A stretch of 64,000 nt of DNA from Euryodendron excelsum (Eukaryota; Streptophyta; Magnoliopsida; Ericales; Pentaphylacaceae), in the NCBI GenBank assembly GCA_033060915.1, contig CM065388.1, forward strand, positions 39,988,501-40,052,500. Direction: 5' to 3'. Of this stretch, positions 34,232-46,499 are shown one piece after another. Under the pieces are notes generated by a model. It was given only the letters and a program-made list of their open reading frames with translations. It was not told the DNA's origin and did no database searches. The position numbers were made by a program, and so were the translations under genes. Within the stretch, counting starts at the first letter, position 1, and each line of letters opens with the position of its first letter.

Positions 34232-35930
34232 TCTGTATGTGAATTTAAGACTCATGTGGCATTATTATTGTGATTAAAATTAGTACTTAAGGTTTTAGAC
34301 CCGAATCTTAAGTTGTTAAATTCGTTTGTTCTTGTAGTTGTTTTTGAAATACGAAAAAAAAAAAAAAAGGGCTATATGTTCTTCTTGTTATAAGCATCAT
34401 TTTAATATGTGACTTGCCTTCTAATGTCGAACCGTAGTGGAAGAACCACTCGTTCGAAGTTTTGGCCCTAAAGATTGAGTTTTGAATGAATCTTGCATAA
34501 GAGCCTTTGATTTCATTTTTGCAGAATCAGATAGATAATTGATTACTGTTCCTGAGATGATTTCGAATCTATTCATGTGCATTGGTTGCTTTGATTCACG
34601 AGCTTGGAGCGTTGGTAGCCATTGCCGAAGCTTGAAGTTTATTTAAATTAAGTTTTGCATTAAAATCATGGTTAATCTTTTTTTTGGGACTTTATGCTTT
34701 GATCGTGGGTCTAACAACAAGTTAGAGTGCCCAAAATCAAGTTTTTAAACAATACAAAAAATGCCCAAGACAAAAAAAAACCCGAATTGCAGCAGGCTGG
34801 ATGGGGTCTGTTTGCAAAGGAAGAAGACGATAGTTTCTTTCCCAATTCTAAGCTCGCTGCACTGGGTGCGAGGCACATGGTTATTACGTTGTACTCATCA
34901 GAACAATGAGTACATTAATGACAACGTGGGCCACCTACTGCTTAGACATCTGGGCAGCACTACCTATGCGGGTTGCACCGTGCAACATTGAAACCTTTGC
35001 CACTGAATTGTCTTCGCCTATCCATTACGAGTGGTGGGTGTGCTTTATATTATTAATTAAAATAAATCATTGTCCCTTTGCGTATTATTAGTAGTTAAAT
35101 CTATGTATGTATATATCACGTTATGACATTATTATGGCATAATATCTTGTGGCCAAGTGATTTATGGTATTGTGCTTTTGAGACTATCTTTTACACATGA
35201 GCACAACTTGTGTAATGTTTCGGTATTTGAACTAAAAATAATTGCATTTTGGGCTCTTGTATGTTTTTGGATATTCTGGAATATTATTATGGGTTAAGTA
35301 AATATTTTAAATAATATTCATTTCATGATGAATATGATTTATGACATCATGGAGATGTTTTGGGATTAGTTTCATATTCATTGGGCATGTTAAATGTTTT
35401 GAGAAATTATGTGAACATGCTATGATATAGAAAAGTAAATTTCTTATTGCTTCAATCATGTTGTGAATAGTTTTAGGCATTATACATTTTATTTTGCCTA
35501 CTTCTACTATTTATGTTGGAGAAATTTGTGCATTCATTGAGTTTTGGGGCTTCTCCTTTATCACGTATTATCTCGGACATTGTAGTATGTTAATTACCTG
35601 AGTAATATATTTAACTCAGGTGACCTTTTAAGATACGTTTTGGTCGGTGCTCATTTATAATATGGTCATGAGTATATGAGACTTCTATAACAATTAATAT
35701 TTTATGTGATCACTCTAAGGATGAATTGTGGTTAGTAACATTTTTTTTAAATGATCATCGACAAATGAGACATGGGCAAAATATGTCATTATGTGATTCT
35801 TAAGGGTACAATTGTAATCGTACCCATTTGTGATATAATCACGATTATGCATATGAGTTTTAAAGTATGCCAGTATTAAAGTTGGGCAATTTACATGAAA
35901 TGACGTCATTGTGAGAAGTTTTGGGTTGAT
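34232..35930 (+). other. copia 4 5' interior, no recognisable gag
   Basis: AT-rich sequence. A less AT-rich island at 34730-35030 has overlapping short frames, none with known motifs. No gag zinc knuckle seen. Confidence 0.4.
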
Positions 35931-35934
35931 GTAG

Positions 35935-36175
35935 ATGCTTATGCCCAAAAGATTACATTCGTTGGTACCTGATTTTTTTTGTATATTTGGACATAACTGT
36001 ATCCATTGCATTATTGCATACAATTGTCTGCCCAAAAAAGGTTATTGTGTGTTTTAATTACATGAATAACATAACTATATCCATTTTATTAGTGTATACA
36101 ATTGTCTGCCCAAAGGGAGTTATTGTGTGTATTAATGACACGATAACATGACTATAACCATTGTATTATTGCATA
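35935..36175 (+). repeat. tandem repeat of about 80 bp (left part), copia 4 interior
   Basis: Units marked by 'ATACAATTGTCTGCCCAAA..GGTTATTGTGTGTTTTAAT.ACATG.ATAACAT.ACTATA.CCATT' recur with TGCCCAAA near 35942, 36029 and 36106. The array is split by the CACTA and continues at 51171. Confidence 0.85.
36173..36175. repeat. target-site duplication ATA (left) of the CACTA element
   Basis: ATA precedes CACTA and also follows TAGTG at 51168-51170. A 3-bp duplication is the CACTA hallmark. Joining the flanks restores one unit of the tandem repeat. Confidence 0.9.
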
Positions 36176-36197
36176 CACTACAAGAAAAAACACATTT
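36176..36197 (+). repeat. CACTA left terminal inverted repeat
   Basis: The first 22 bases (CACTACAAGAAAAAA and so on) match the reverse complement of 51146-51167. Confidence 0.95.
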
Positions 36198-36490
36198 CGC
36201 GACTAATTGTTGCAATCATATTGTGGGTAGTCACCAATAGTTATATGTCTAGCAACTAAATAATAATTTGGTCACCATTATTAACATTTTAGCGACCATG
36301 GCTTTTTAGTGGCCAATAGTTATAGTTTTCGGTGACTAACTTGATGCATTGTTGCCAAAAGTTAAACATTAGGTGACTAAGTTTTTTGTTGTTGCCAAAA
36401 GTTGAACATGAGGTGACTAAGTTTTTTTTTGTTGCCAAATGTTTAACATTTGCGACTAAAGTTTGGTTGCAATCTAAAATTTGATGAAAA
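36198..36490. promoter_or_regulatory. CACTA left subterminal repeats (TnpA-binding type)
   Basis: Motifs GCGACTAA, GGTGACTAA, TAGTCACC and GTTGCCAAAAGTT recur about 12 times. In En/Spm such subterminal motifs are bound by TnpA. A near-triplicate unit 'AGGTGACTAAGTTTTTTGTTGTTGCCAAAAGTTGAACAT' lies at 36371-36455. Confidence 0.85.
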
Positions 36491-36529
36491 TTTATTTTGT
36501 CCAAATAAATCATTCTCGATTGGTTCTGT

Positions 36530-36963
36530 AGGTCAGGAAATCTTTGCAGCTTTCAACAAGCCATTTTTAATATGTTCAGCTGGGGAAAGAAAGATAAGCT
36601 AGACTTGCTTGCACTGGCATTAACTGTCAATTAAGCTGTGGTATGGGAGCTCGATTGTTGTAAGCTTTTGTAGCCCCAGGATCACATCTATAGCTCTATG
36701 GTGCCATTGAAGTTGTTGAAAGAAAATACAAGGATATTTAGCCTTTTAATTTCAAAGAAAGATGTGGGAATAGGCCCTTCTAGTTTGTTACTATATTCAA
36801 ATCCAATGTATCCAGTGGATCGAGGCAATGATTCATTTGAAAATTCAGTAACTTGACCACGAAATTGCATGGTTAATATTAGAAAACTGAATTTTTCACA
36901 GTGATGGGCGGGAAAACAGTGACAAGGAAATACTCCCATTGAATGAAATGTAAAACATGTCAA
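36530..36963 (-). pseudogene. captured fragment of an LRR receptor-like protein gene inside the CACTA
   Basis: Minus-strand translation gives FRGQVTEFSNESLPRS, KLEGPIPTSFFEIKRLNIL and FNNFNGTIEL (open at 36963-36688). Then come LTVNASASKSSLSFFPQLNI and KLQRFPDLQNQS, the LRR phrases of Ve1/Cf-type RLPs. It ends near 36530. Stops at 36688 and elsewhere, and no LRRs outside this 430 bp. It differs from the RLP at 30022, so it came from another locus. CACTA elements are known to capture host gene pieces. Confidence 0.8.
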
Positions 36964-37070
36964 CTCTCAATTAACCATACATATATCTTTCTCATTAATT
37001 AATGAGTGAGTTGCAAATAAATAAGTTTTCAGGTAAGGTTGGGCTTCTTATAGCATGCGTACAGAAAGTC

Positions 37071-37773
37071 ATCTCATCCCAATCACCAATTCAAATATAT
37101 TTAGTTTCATGCTAACTATAAGAAATCGAATAAAATGAAGTAACTTGGAACTTTGGAGTAACTTAAGCAAACATATCTCATATGCATTCAATTGGTATAC
37201 TATAATTTGATGAATTAAGCCCACATGGCTTTTAATTTCAGCAAAGACAAATAAAAGATGACTCATATTCACAAGTTTTAAAAAACTGCCACTAGCACGC
37301 GATCGCGGGCTCAACCGCGGGATCGCAGGCTCCAATAGTGGACTGGACGAAATCTCTGTGCTATTAGTGCGCTATTAGGCCTCGATCACGCGCTTGCTGA
37401 TTTTATTAACTGATATCATCCGCTTAACAGTTACCAAAGTAAACACAATCCATCAAAACACAAACATGTTCAATTAATACATTAACAATCCCAAAATATA
37501 CTACAAAAGAAACATGAATCATCATTCAAACCATCATATATATATATCATCCAAACCAAATGTCCAAAACAAATCCGTTCGACAACATAACTACAACTAA
37601 AAACATCAAAACAACCAACCACACTATCACCACCACACAACCAAGCTACGACATTCAAAAACAATCACCAAGCTAATCTCCTCCTTTTTATCACAAAATC
37701 ACTGAGAAGCAGGAGGAGGTGGTGGAGGAGGTATGTGACCGTCTTGAATATAGGTGATCACAGAATCCATTGT
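37071..37773. repeat. internal direct repeat of the CACTA, left copy
   Basis: About 703 bp, nearly identical to 41710-42412. It contains the last codons and 3' flank of the accessory ORF (Pro-rich PPPPPPASQ end on the minus strand near 37700-37740) and a CGATCG module (37293-37396). The repeat lies on both sides of the transposase gene. Confidence 0.9.
37293..37396. promoter_or_regulatory. CGATCG module 1
   Basis: GCACGCGATCGCGGGC, CCGCGGGATCGCAGG, then CTCTGTGCTATTAGTGCGCTATTAGG and CGATCACGCGC within 104 bp of AT-rich surroundings. Confidence 0.8.
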
Positions 37774-38041
37774 GGCTTCCACATGCATTCACTGTTACAT
37801 CATGTCGGTTCTATGCAAGGTTTACATCAAAGTCATCAAACTCTTCTTCATCATTTGGATTCTTTGGTAGTTCATCTTCCTGATCATGACAGAATGCTTC
37901 TTCTTCACCATCTTCTGCTTGCTGAATCCTGGATTGTAAAATTGCCTCCTCGCTAATAACTTCTGGATCAACATCAGTCCTAAGCAAATCATTGATAATG
38001 GGATCTTCAAGGATAATTGGTGCAATCTCGGTGCTCGTTTC

Positions 38042-41000
38042 TTATTGGAACACATCAACGGGATCATCTGTTTGATCTATTTCATCTTTCTCTAGCACAT
38101 CCCATATTCCTCGATGTTGGAATTGTTCTACAACTTTCCAATCTTCCTTGATTGACGTCTTATACTTGGTATCATTGACGTAGAAAACTTGATGGACTTG
38201 ATTTGGTAACACAAATGGATCATTCTTATACCATCTACTTTTGACATCAATACTTATGGCATGTTCATCCATCCGACAAGTCTTGTTGGTACCAGTATTG
38301 AACCATTCACATTGGAACAAAATAACTCGATATTCAAACAAATACGTCATTTCCCACACTTTGATCAATTTACCATAGAAATTCGTTAAGCCGCTTGGGT
38401 GATTTCCTTCCACTACCAAACCACTATTTTGACTTTTATGGCGACTGTTGCGGTCAACGGTATGAAATCGCATTCCATTACAAATACATCATGAATATGT
38501 CCTTACTATTGGACCTGGACTGTTGGCCAATGACCATAATTCATCTATTGCTTCTGGGGCCTTATCTTTTCTCAATTGATTCATCTACACAAACAACGTA
38601 AATAATGTTAATTTTAGTATATCATTATCTTCACGTGCACAAGTAACTAGGACTTACTTCTTGTTTGAACCAATTTGGAAATTCTTTTTGTTGTTGCTTT
38701 TTGATGTATTCTGCATTTTTATTTCTAAGCAAACTGTTGTATTTCCTATTTGATCAATACACTTTCTTAATTACAATTACATAAATATAATCATATGTAA
38801 GAAATGAAATTAAGAACATCAATGAAAACGTACTGTAGATAAGGTTCCACTTCTGAACAATTGAATAAGATAAACCAGTGTGCCATTTCACGTTCTGTAG
38901 TGGCCACATCTGGTGCCCTTGTAATCAAGCCAAACGGACGGGCAGTTTGAGAAAATACTACTAACCCAGGACCATGCTCACCACCATCATCGTTCTTTTC
39001 CTGTCGATTGAAAATAGTTTCTATTCCGTCAAGATACCTAGAACAGAAAGTAGTACGCTCTTTGGAAAGGTACGCCTCTGCAATTGAACCTTCTGGACAA
39101 GCTTTATTGGCAACAAACCCTTTTAACATCCCAAGTAGCCTACAGAAGAGACAATGAAAATTTTTCAAGAGGAAATTAGGCTTTCAAGTCATCAAGAACA
39201 TGCTCAGTCTAGACAGCATAATATGATATCACACAGTATTATGTTTTTCGATGATGTAATAATTACCTTTTAATTGGATACATCCATCGATATTGCACTG
39301 GTCCTCCAAGCTTAATTTCACGAGGTAAATGAACAACCAAGTGCACCATGACATCAAAGAAAGCCGGAGGAAATATCCTTTCAAGCTTGCAAAGTACGAG
39401 GATGATATGCCCCTCTAGCTTCTCTACATTATTTACCCTCAATGTCTTTGAGCACAATTGCTGAAAAAAATTACCTAACTCAAATAACACGGTACCAATT
39501 TCCTTAGTAACATAACCGCGCATCCCAATTGGAAGAAGTCGCTACAAAAGGACATGGCAATCATGAGTTTTAAGGTCAGATAACTTACCCCCTTGAGTGC
39601 TCACAGAGTTAGAGATATTTGTTGCATAACCATTAGGGTACTTGATTGACTTTAAAAAATCATAAGAGCCTTGTCTCCCAGTAGGGGGCAGTGTGTACAA
39701 TGCTGGAGGCTTCTCAAAAGACCCATCATCACGCTTCTTGAGGTGTAACTCCTTTCGTATATTCAGGTTTTCTAAATCTAAGCGTGCCTTTTCCGTATCC
39801 TTATTCATACTGTCTATGCCCAATAACGTCCCAAGCATATTATCACATATATTCTTCTCTATATGTATGACATCAAGGTTGTGTCGAAGCTGGAGGGTTT
39901 TCCAATATGGCAACTCAAACATAATACTTCTCTTCGTCCAATTTAAAATTGAATGCTCATCTCTTTGTCTTTTCCTACAACTTGGATGCTTTCCAAATGC
40001 CTTGTAAGTCCCTGAATCAATTTGCTCCAAAATTTGTTCGCCTAACATTTCCATAGGCCTTGATCGATTCTCCATCTCACCATTAAACAGCTTACTCCTT
40101 CGCCAACTGTGATTTTCTGGTAAGAAGTGACGAGCTCCCATGTACCCTATCTTGCTTATCAAACCTTGCGATGAATTATCCTCATTGCATATAGGACAAG
40201 CCAAATAATCTTTTGTAGTCCAACCAGACATGTTTCCATATGCAGGGAAGTCATTAATCGTCCACATTACGGCTGCACGCATTAGAAACCTTTGCCCTTT
40301 CGAAGAATCATATGCTTGAACCCCATTCACCCACAATTCTTTCAGCTCGCTAATAAGTGGTTGCAAGTAAACATCAATATCTCTTCCAGAGGACAATGGC
40401 CCAGGAATCAGCAATGACATCATAGAATAGGGCTCTTTCATGCACATCCATGGTGGGAGGTTGTAAGGCATCAAAATAACGGGCCACATACTATATGATG
40501 AGCTCCTATTGCCAAAGCGATTAAAACCATCAGTTGCTAACCCTAATCTCACGTTTCGCGAGTCTTCAGCGAATAATGTATATCGCCTATCAAAATCCTT
40601 CCATTCCTTGGCATCAGCCGGATGTCTTAATACTCCATCATCTAAATGTTTCTCCTTGTGCCATCTCATGCCAGCCGCTATTTTCTTTGACATAAATAAT
40701 CTTTTAAGCCTCGGTGTTAGGGAAAAATAACGTAATATCTTATGAGGGATCTTCTTACCTTTATCGTCATTTACCTTGTATCTGGACTCCTTACACTTTG
40801 GGTAATGCTCCAAATCTGCTGTCTCTCCCCAAAATAGTGCACAATCATACTTGCACGAATGAATAGGCACATACCCCAAACCCAAATCACGCAAGTACTT
40901 TTTACATTCATAAAGATTCCATGGTACAGTATCATCAACACTCGGTAGCATCTCCTTGAATGCATCCATCACCATGTCAAACACAACATTGGTCATCTTG

Positions 41001-41535
41001 TTGTACACCTTAATATGAAGCATCTTCACAATGAACGACAAAATTGTCTTTTTACATCCCGAATATACTTCCAATGAGCACCATTAAACAACTTATCAAA
41101 TTTCTACGCATCTTGACTTTCAAAAGTGTTAGGCAAATTGTCTATACCATAATCGAAGGCTCCACCCACGTAGATTTCTTCCAACATATTGGGCAACTGA
41201 TCATTGTCCCAAAGAATGTCACCTTCCACTATATCTGAATTATCACCAACTTCGTATTGGTCATCATCGTTTCGTACACTTAGTTAACACACATCAATAG
41301 GTTCTCCATGATCTACCCAGGTCTTGTAAGAAGGATCGATCCCTTTTTGGATTAAGTGAACATAAACTTCTTTCGCACTCAGCTTTTTTCCATTCAAATA
41401 ATTTAAACACGGACAAGAAATCTTAGCCTCTTGGTCATCTAATTTTTCCCTCGCAAACTTTATAAACTTTACTACACCATTTTTATATTCTTCACTTCTC
41501 ACTGTATCCTTAATCGTCATCCAACTTTTATCCAT
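38042..41535 (-). pseudogene. TNP2-like CACTA transposase (Transpos_assoc, Transposase_21, DUF4218, DUF4216)
   Basis: The catalytic transposase of En/Spm-type elements. On the minus strand, ATG 41535 (MDKSWMTIKD) opens a Transpos_assoc domain with CPCLNYLNGKK. The Transposase_21 core is open over 510 residues (41074-39542) with CPICNEDNSSQG and IHIEKNICDNMLGTLLGI. DUF4218 follows (RLLPIGMRGYVTKEIG..FPPAFFDVMVHL, to 39267). Splice signals give exons 39139-38834 (KACPEGSIAEAYLSKERTTFCSRYL), about 38760-38660 and 38588-38042. The last holds DUF4216 (VILFQCEWFN, RWYKNDPFVLPNQVHQVFYV). Lesions: TAA near 41281, TAG near 41100, a one-base shift near 41070 and TAG at 39542. It is inactive here but only lightly decayed. 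Confidence 0.92.
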
Positions 41536-41709
41536 GACTTGTAACCTACAAAGATCAGAATAAAAATTAAAATGCAAAACTACCATAATAAAATGGTACT
41601 ACCTATGTCATAACTCAAGTAAAATAATATAGTAGGTGACAAAATTATACTATAATTACTAGACTATAACTAAGAGAAATAAACCAATCATCCAACAAAG
41701 CAAACATGA

Positions 41710-42412
41710 ATCTCATCCCAATCACCAATTCAAATATATTTAGTTTCATGCTAACTATAAGAAATCGAATAAAATGAAGTAACTTGGAACTTTGGAGTAA
41801 CTTACGGCAAACGCATCCCATATGCATTCAATTGGTATACTATAATTTGATGAATTAAGCCCACATGGCTTTTAATTCAGCAAAGACAAATAAAAGATGG
41901 CTCATATTCACAAGTTTTAACAAACTGCCACTAGAGCGCGATCGCGGGCTCAACCGCGCGATCGCAGGATATAACAGTGGGCTAAACGAAGTCTCTGTGC
42001 TATTAGCGCGCTATTAGGCTGCGATCGCGCGCTTGCTGATTTCATTAACTGATATCATCTGCTTAACAGTTACCAAAGTAAATACAATCCATCAAAATAC
42101 AAACATGTTCAATTAATACATTAACAATCCCAAAATATACTACAAAAGAAGCATGAATCATCATTCAAACCATCATATATATATATCATCCAAACCAAAT
42201 GTCCAAAACAAATCCGTCCGACAACATAACTACAACTAAAAACATCAAAACAACCAACCACACTATCACCACCACACAACCAAGCTACGACATTCAAAAA
42301 CAATCACCAAGCTAATCTCCTCCTTTTTATTACAAAATCACTGAGAAGCAGGAGGAGGTGGTGGAGGAGGTATGTGACCATCCCGAATGTAGTTGACCAC
42401 GGAATCGATTGT
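41710..42412. repeat. internal direct repeat of the CACTA, right copy
   Basis: Matches 37071-37773. This copy is contiguous with the accessory ORF, so it is probably the original and the left one the duplicate. Confidence 0.9.
41933..42036. promoter_or_regulatory. CGATCG module 2
   Basis: AGAGCGCGATCGCGGGC, CCGCGCGATCGCAGG, CTCTGTGCTATTAGCGCGCTATTAGG and GCGATCGCGCGC. It is less decayed than module 1. Confidence 0.85.
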
Positions 42413-43445
42413 CCCTTGAAAAACATCAAGACGTGCATTAATTTGAGTAAACTGCTCGTTGTTTGACAGCTGCATATCTTAAAGAAATCCCATCATAGAC
42501 TGAAAATTCATTGAACCAGACGACAAACTCTCAGGTCCACCGGACATAGGAGGATCCCTAGCTCCCTCAAACTCATCATCATCATCATCACCATCATCAC
42601 TATCATCTTCATCATCTTACATCAATCATAGGAGCATCAACACGTGCTTTGTGAGGCTTACTACGCTCCAAAGACTTCTTATCAACAGGAGCAACCAAAT
42701 ATAAAACTTTCTCACCCGAAAAAAGTGGAACATTTTTAGCCAAGAGGTATTGGGAGATGAAATAACCAAACGGAAGACCGAGATTCTTAGGTTTATGCTT
42801 TGAGGCAAGAATTATATGTTGCACCATGAGAGAGGGAAGATCTATAGTGAGACCAGTACCAATGGCAAACAATAAACAACATCTCTCAGAATTTAGAGAA
42901 GTGGAATGAGATGTAGGCCAAATAGTGAATGAAGTGAAAGTGTTGAGAATCCGATACTCAGGTGTGAGAGAGGAATGACAAATTTGTTTTCCCATCACAT
43001 AAGACTCAGAATTGTTTGTCAAAATAGATACAACATTTTTCATAAAAGCCATATTATCGTTCACATTTTGAATAGGAAATTGAGGATTATCAACACGAGG
43101 AAGATCATAAAAACGACCCACAACATTAGCATTGATAAAGAAGGAAAAACCTCGACAAAAGGTTTTAAAAGACAACTGTTTTTTGTTCACATTGTTAATG
43201 TGACAGTAAAATTCCTTAACCATCTCAGGATAAACATTGCCACTAAGATTCAAAATGAAATTCCAACCACGTTCAGTAAAAGTTTTGTAAATAAATACAT
43301 CCTTAAAATGGTGTGTTTTGAGGCCTCGTTCAAGTAAAACTTTGCGTGTAGCAAAGGAATCCTCAAAAATCTTTCTAAAAGAGTCATCCTTAAATTTTGG
43401 AGGGACGTAAGTGGACGATTCAACATGGGCTCGTTTCTTAGACAT
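42338..43445 (-). CDS. CACTA accessory ORF with 'putative plant transposon protein' domain
   Basis: The frame from ATG 43445 (MSKKRAHVESSTYVPP) stays open to 42612. The five in-frame residues before it (MFMFT) are an alternative start at 43460. Domain blocks are FKDVFIYKTFTERGWNFIL, YPEMVKEFYCHINNV (about residues 74-88), FKTFCRGFSFFINANVVGRFY (about 96-116), LTPEYRILNTFTSFTIWP, IDLPSLMVQHIILASK and LGLPFGYFISQYLL. These match the copia 1 ORF at 9888-11314 block for block. After residue 277 a probable one-base shift leads into an acidic DDEDDSDDGDDDDD tail. Then comes a stop near 42479, and the frame finally reaches IPPPPPPASQ and a stop at 42338. Upstream lies module 3. No DNA-binding motif is recognised; the role is unknown. 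Confidence 0.75.
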
Positions 43446-43610
43446 TGTAAACATGAACAAATAATTTCAACAACCCAAATCTAACATAATGAAACCCTAG
43501 AATGGAAAAAACATCAAACAAACAAGATTAATGAGGAAGAACCTTATCAAAATGACGATTAACCGGTGCAAACCAACAAAGAAGATGAATTCAGTCACTG
43601 GGTGAAGAAC

Positions 43611-43712
43611 CTAGGGCGCTATCGCGAGATGAGGAGCGAAAACTTGACGTAAAATAGAAGTGACCCCGAAATTGCTGATATCTGAATTGTGAGTGCGCGA
43701 TCGCGCGCTTTT
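43611..43712. promoter_or_regulatory. CGATCG module 3
   Basis: GGGCGCTATCGCGAG and GTGCGCGATCGCGCGC, 165-260 bp upstream of the accessory ORF start; a good promoter-proximal position. Confidence 0.75.
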
Positions 43713-45892
43713 TGCCTTCATATTCTCTTTTTCAATTGTTAAAATTAAAGTATTAACTAAGATAACAAAAATAATTTTTCAAACTAAGATAACAAATCTT
43801 GGACATGAACAAAAAGGAAGGAATTTCTATTATGACAACCAAAGACGCTATGCAGTCTTAATTTTGAATTAAATGTGTTATTTTTCAAAAATATGAGAAA
43901 AATTTCATGGGAAACATATATCACCATTAAAAATATAGGAAAAATATAATTTTGAATTACGCGTTACCATATCTAATCTCCATTTGTCATGTCTTATCCA
44001 ACGCAATTTTTTCATAAAAAATCTTCTCTCCCAACTACATTTAAATTTTTTGTTTAGATTTTTAAAACTTTGAAGACTATAAAATGTGGTCATGGCTTTT
44101 AATTTATTAGGCAACTGATTTTAATTTCCTAAATTCTCTATCGATGTGGCATATCTAATCTCATCTAACATAATCTAACCTAATTTCCTAAATTCTCTCT
44201 CGATTATGTTGGGAAGAATGAATTTGAAATAATATTACAATGTATTCAAGCATCAAAATGTACAATTTTTTAAAAAAATGTACAATTAAAAAGGAATACA
44301 ATTTATATTTAGGTACATGGTATAAAATTTTTTTTTTAAATGTGCAATTTTCATTGACAAACCATTTGTATTCTTTCAACACATGATATATTACAAAATG
44401 TCTGAGACAAAAGATTTAGATGGACAGAATAAATGATGCAGATATAATCCAACGCTAATTAATTTAGGCCAATGATTTCTTTTTTACATAAAAAATTAAA
44501 AAAAAATGAATAAGAAAAGTAATAAAATCAAAGTACTGAAGTAATGCAATGATGAACTCCTAGTGAAAAGAAAAATGAAAGGAAAAATGAATAAGAAATA
44601 GAAAAATTCCAATTACACAAAAATTCATTGGACAACTGAATTCACGATAATAGTATCCACAAAAATTAAAGATTAGTAAATTAAAGATTAAAGATTAAAG
44701 ATTAGTAAATACCAATAGTAAACAAATACCCAAAAAAAAATTACGATAATAGTATACAAATACCAATAGTATCCAAAAAAATTAAAGATTAGTAAATTAC
44801 ACAAAAGCCATAAAGATACCTAGAAAAAAAAAAGAACAAAAAAGGACAACTGAATTAACGATAATCATGCACACAAGAAAAATATGAGATGAAATATAGA
44901 GATTAATCATTAGAAGGAGAACTATAGAGATCGATTCAATGTGATAACCTGCCAGAGATGAGCAAGAGCGATATAATATTATAACATATGTGCACAGTTT
45001 TGTTTTAAAAATTTTTCTTAATGCGAGATTTTAGGAATTAGGTATCACATAATTCGAAAATTAAAATGTATCCCATATGCATCCAATTTTTCTTGAATAT
45101 TTTTTTAATCAATAACTTTTAGGATTTAAAGAGAGATTTTAGGAATTTTTTTTCCAAATCCTAAATAAGTTTTTGACCAATAAGGTTTTAAAACTCTAAC
45201 TTTTTTGCCACGTAACTTCGTCATATTTCAGAATTTTTAGAAAATTAGCATTGAGTTTTTAGAAGTCTCACAATCTCTGCCACTACATTCTTATATATAT
45301 AAGTATATATTTTAATATATATTTAAAAATAAATACTTGCTATAATTTTAGTTGACTATGTATTTTAGAATACATAAATTTTAAGCGGAACAAAGTTACT
45401 GTTAATTGGTGGCACTAAGCAAATTATTTACCATACTATTCCACGAATTAATGATTTCTCTCTATTGAGTTAGTTTTATCTCTTATAAGTTAATGCTATT
45501 TCTCTTTATTTAATTTTAATTTATTAATACAATTAGAATTCAATTACATAGAACCCTTTATATTTTGGGTTGTTTAATTTTTTATGTGATTTCACATAAA
45601 TCATTACAACTAAATAAAAAATAAATAAAGATACAAAGAGTTGATTGGAATTAATTTATTAAACTAATATTATGATTGGTACCAGTCAAAATAGTCTCGT
45701 TTGTATTTAGAATTAAACAAAAAAACTCTAAATATAATTTGTAGAATATAAGGAGTATGGAAAAAATTTGTTTCCCAAATTTCCCTCCAAAAATATGGCG
45801 CTATACTTCTCACGTTTATTTTATTCAACTTTGTCAGTCCCTGTAAACCCTTCTATCGATCTCAATCAAAACAAAACAATCTCTCTTCTCTA

Positions 45893-45915
45893 TTCTCTCT
45901 CTCTCTCTCTCTCTC
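45893..45915 (+). repeat. (CT)n microsatellite, probable 5' leader of the TnpA-like gene
   Basis: Eleven CT units. CT-rich leaders are common in plant genes. Confidence 0.9.
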
Positions 45916-46223
45916 ACAATCTTGAATGTCTGGCTACATATAGAGAGAAGAACAATCTCAATCCATTTCTCTCTTCCTCCTCCTTAGGTACGATACTTCT
46001 TATGGTTTGCAATCTGATTATTTAAGCTTAGATTATTTATTTGTTAATTCGATTCATAGGAAACACTAGTTAGATGCTTTAAAATTGTTGCTTTAATTTG
46101 GTGTAATCAATTTCTAGACTGATTTGCCCATAAAGAGAGCATCTCAACGCCAATTTCTAACCCTGAATACTACTTATCTTCTTCTCGCGCGATTTGTAAT
46201 TTTGTGTTCGTGACCAGGCTAGG

Positions 46224-46499
46224 TAACCTGTCAGAGCACGCGATCGAGCGGTTTAGCGCGTGATCGCACGGTCCTTCGTCTTGTGAAATAAGCTCTCTGT
46301 GCTATTAGCGCGCTGTTAGCGCGCCATCGCGGGATACCCAATCTGTTATGTATGCACTGTTTTGACCTCTCTGTTTTCAGCTGCCACGAACATAGCTACA
46401 TTTATACATGTATATGGCATTGTGAGAGGATATAAAGGTAAGCTTGGTGTTGGATAATGGAGGAGTTGCACCTTGCATACCAGTACATCTTTTTCCTAC
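46224..46499 (+). repeat. CACTA right-side direct repeat 1, copy 1 (with CGATCG module 4)
   Basis: Matches 49652-49895. It starts TAACCTGTCAGAGC, holds module 4 (CACGCGATCGAGCGG, AGCGCGTGATCGCACGG, CTCTGTGCTATTAGCGCGC, CATCGCGGG), then the splice acceptor TTTTCAG|CTGCCACG and donor AAAG|GTAAGC of a small leader exon. Confidence 0.88.

Noticed and set aside
34727..35091. Overlapping short plus-strand ORFs as a host gene inside copia 4
   Set aside because: No motif, no consistent frame and no splice pattern; left as unassigned.
39693..40007. Plus-strand ORF of 104 aa (also 40509-40730)
   Set aside because: Antisense to the open Transposase_21 frame.
37071..42412. The 703-bp direct repeats as LTRs of a retrotransposon around the transposase gene
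   Set aside because: No TG/CA ends, primer site, polypurine tract or TSD; the interior is a CACTA transposase and the repeat contains an ORF's 3' end.
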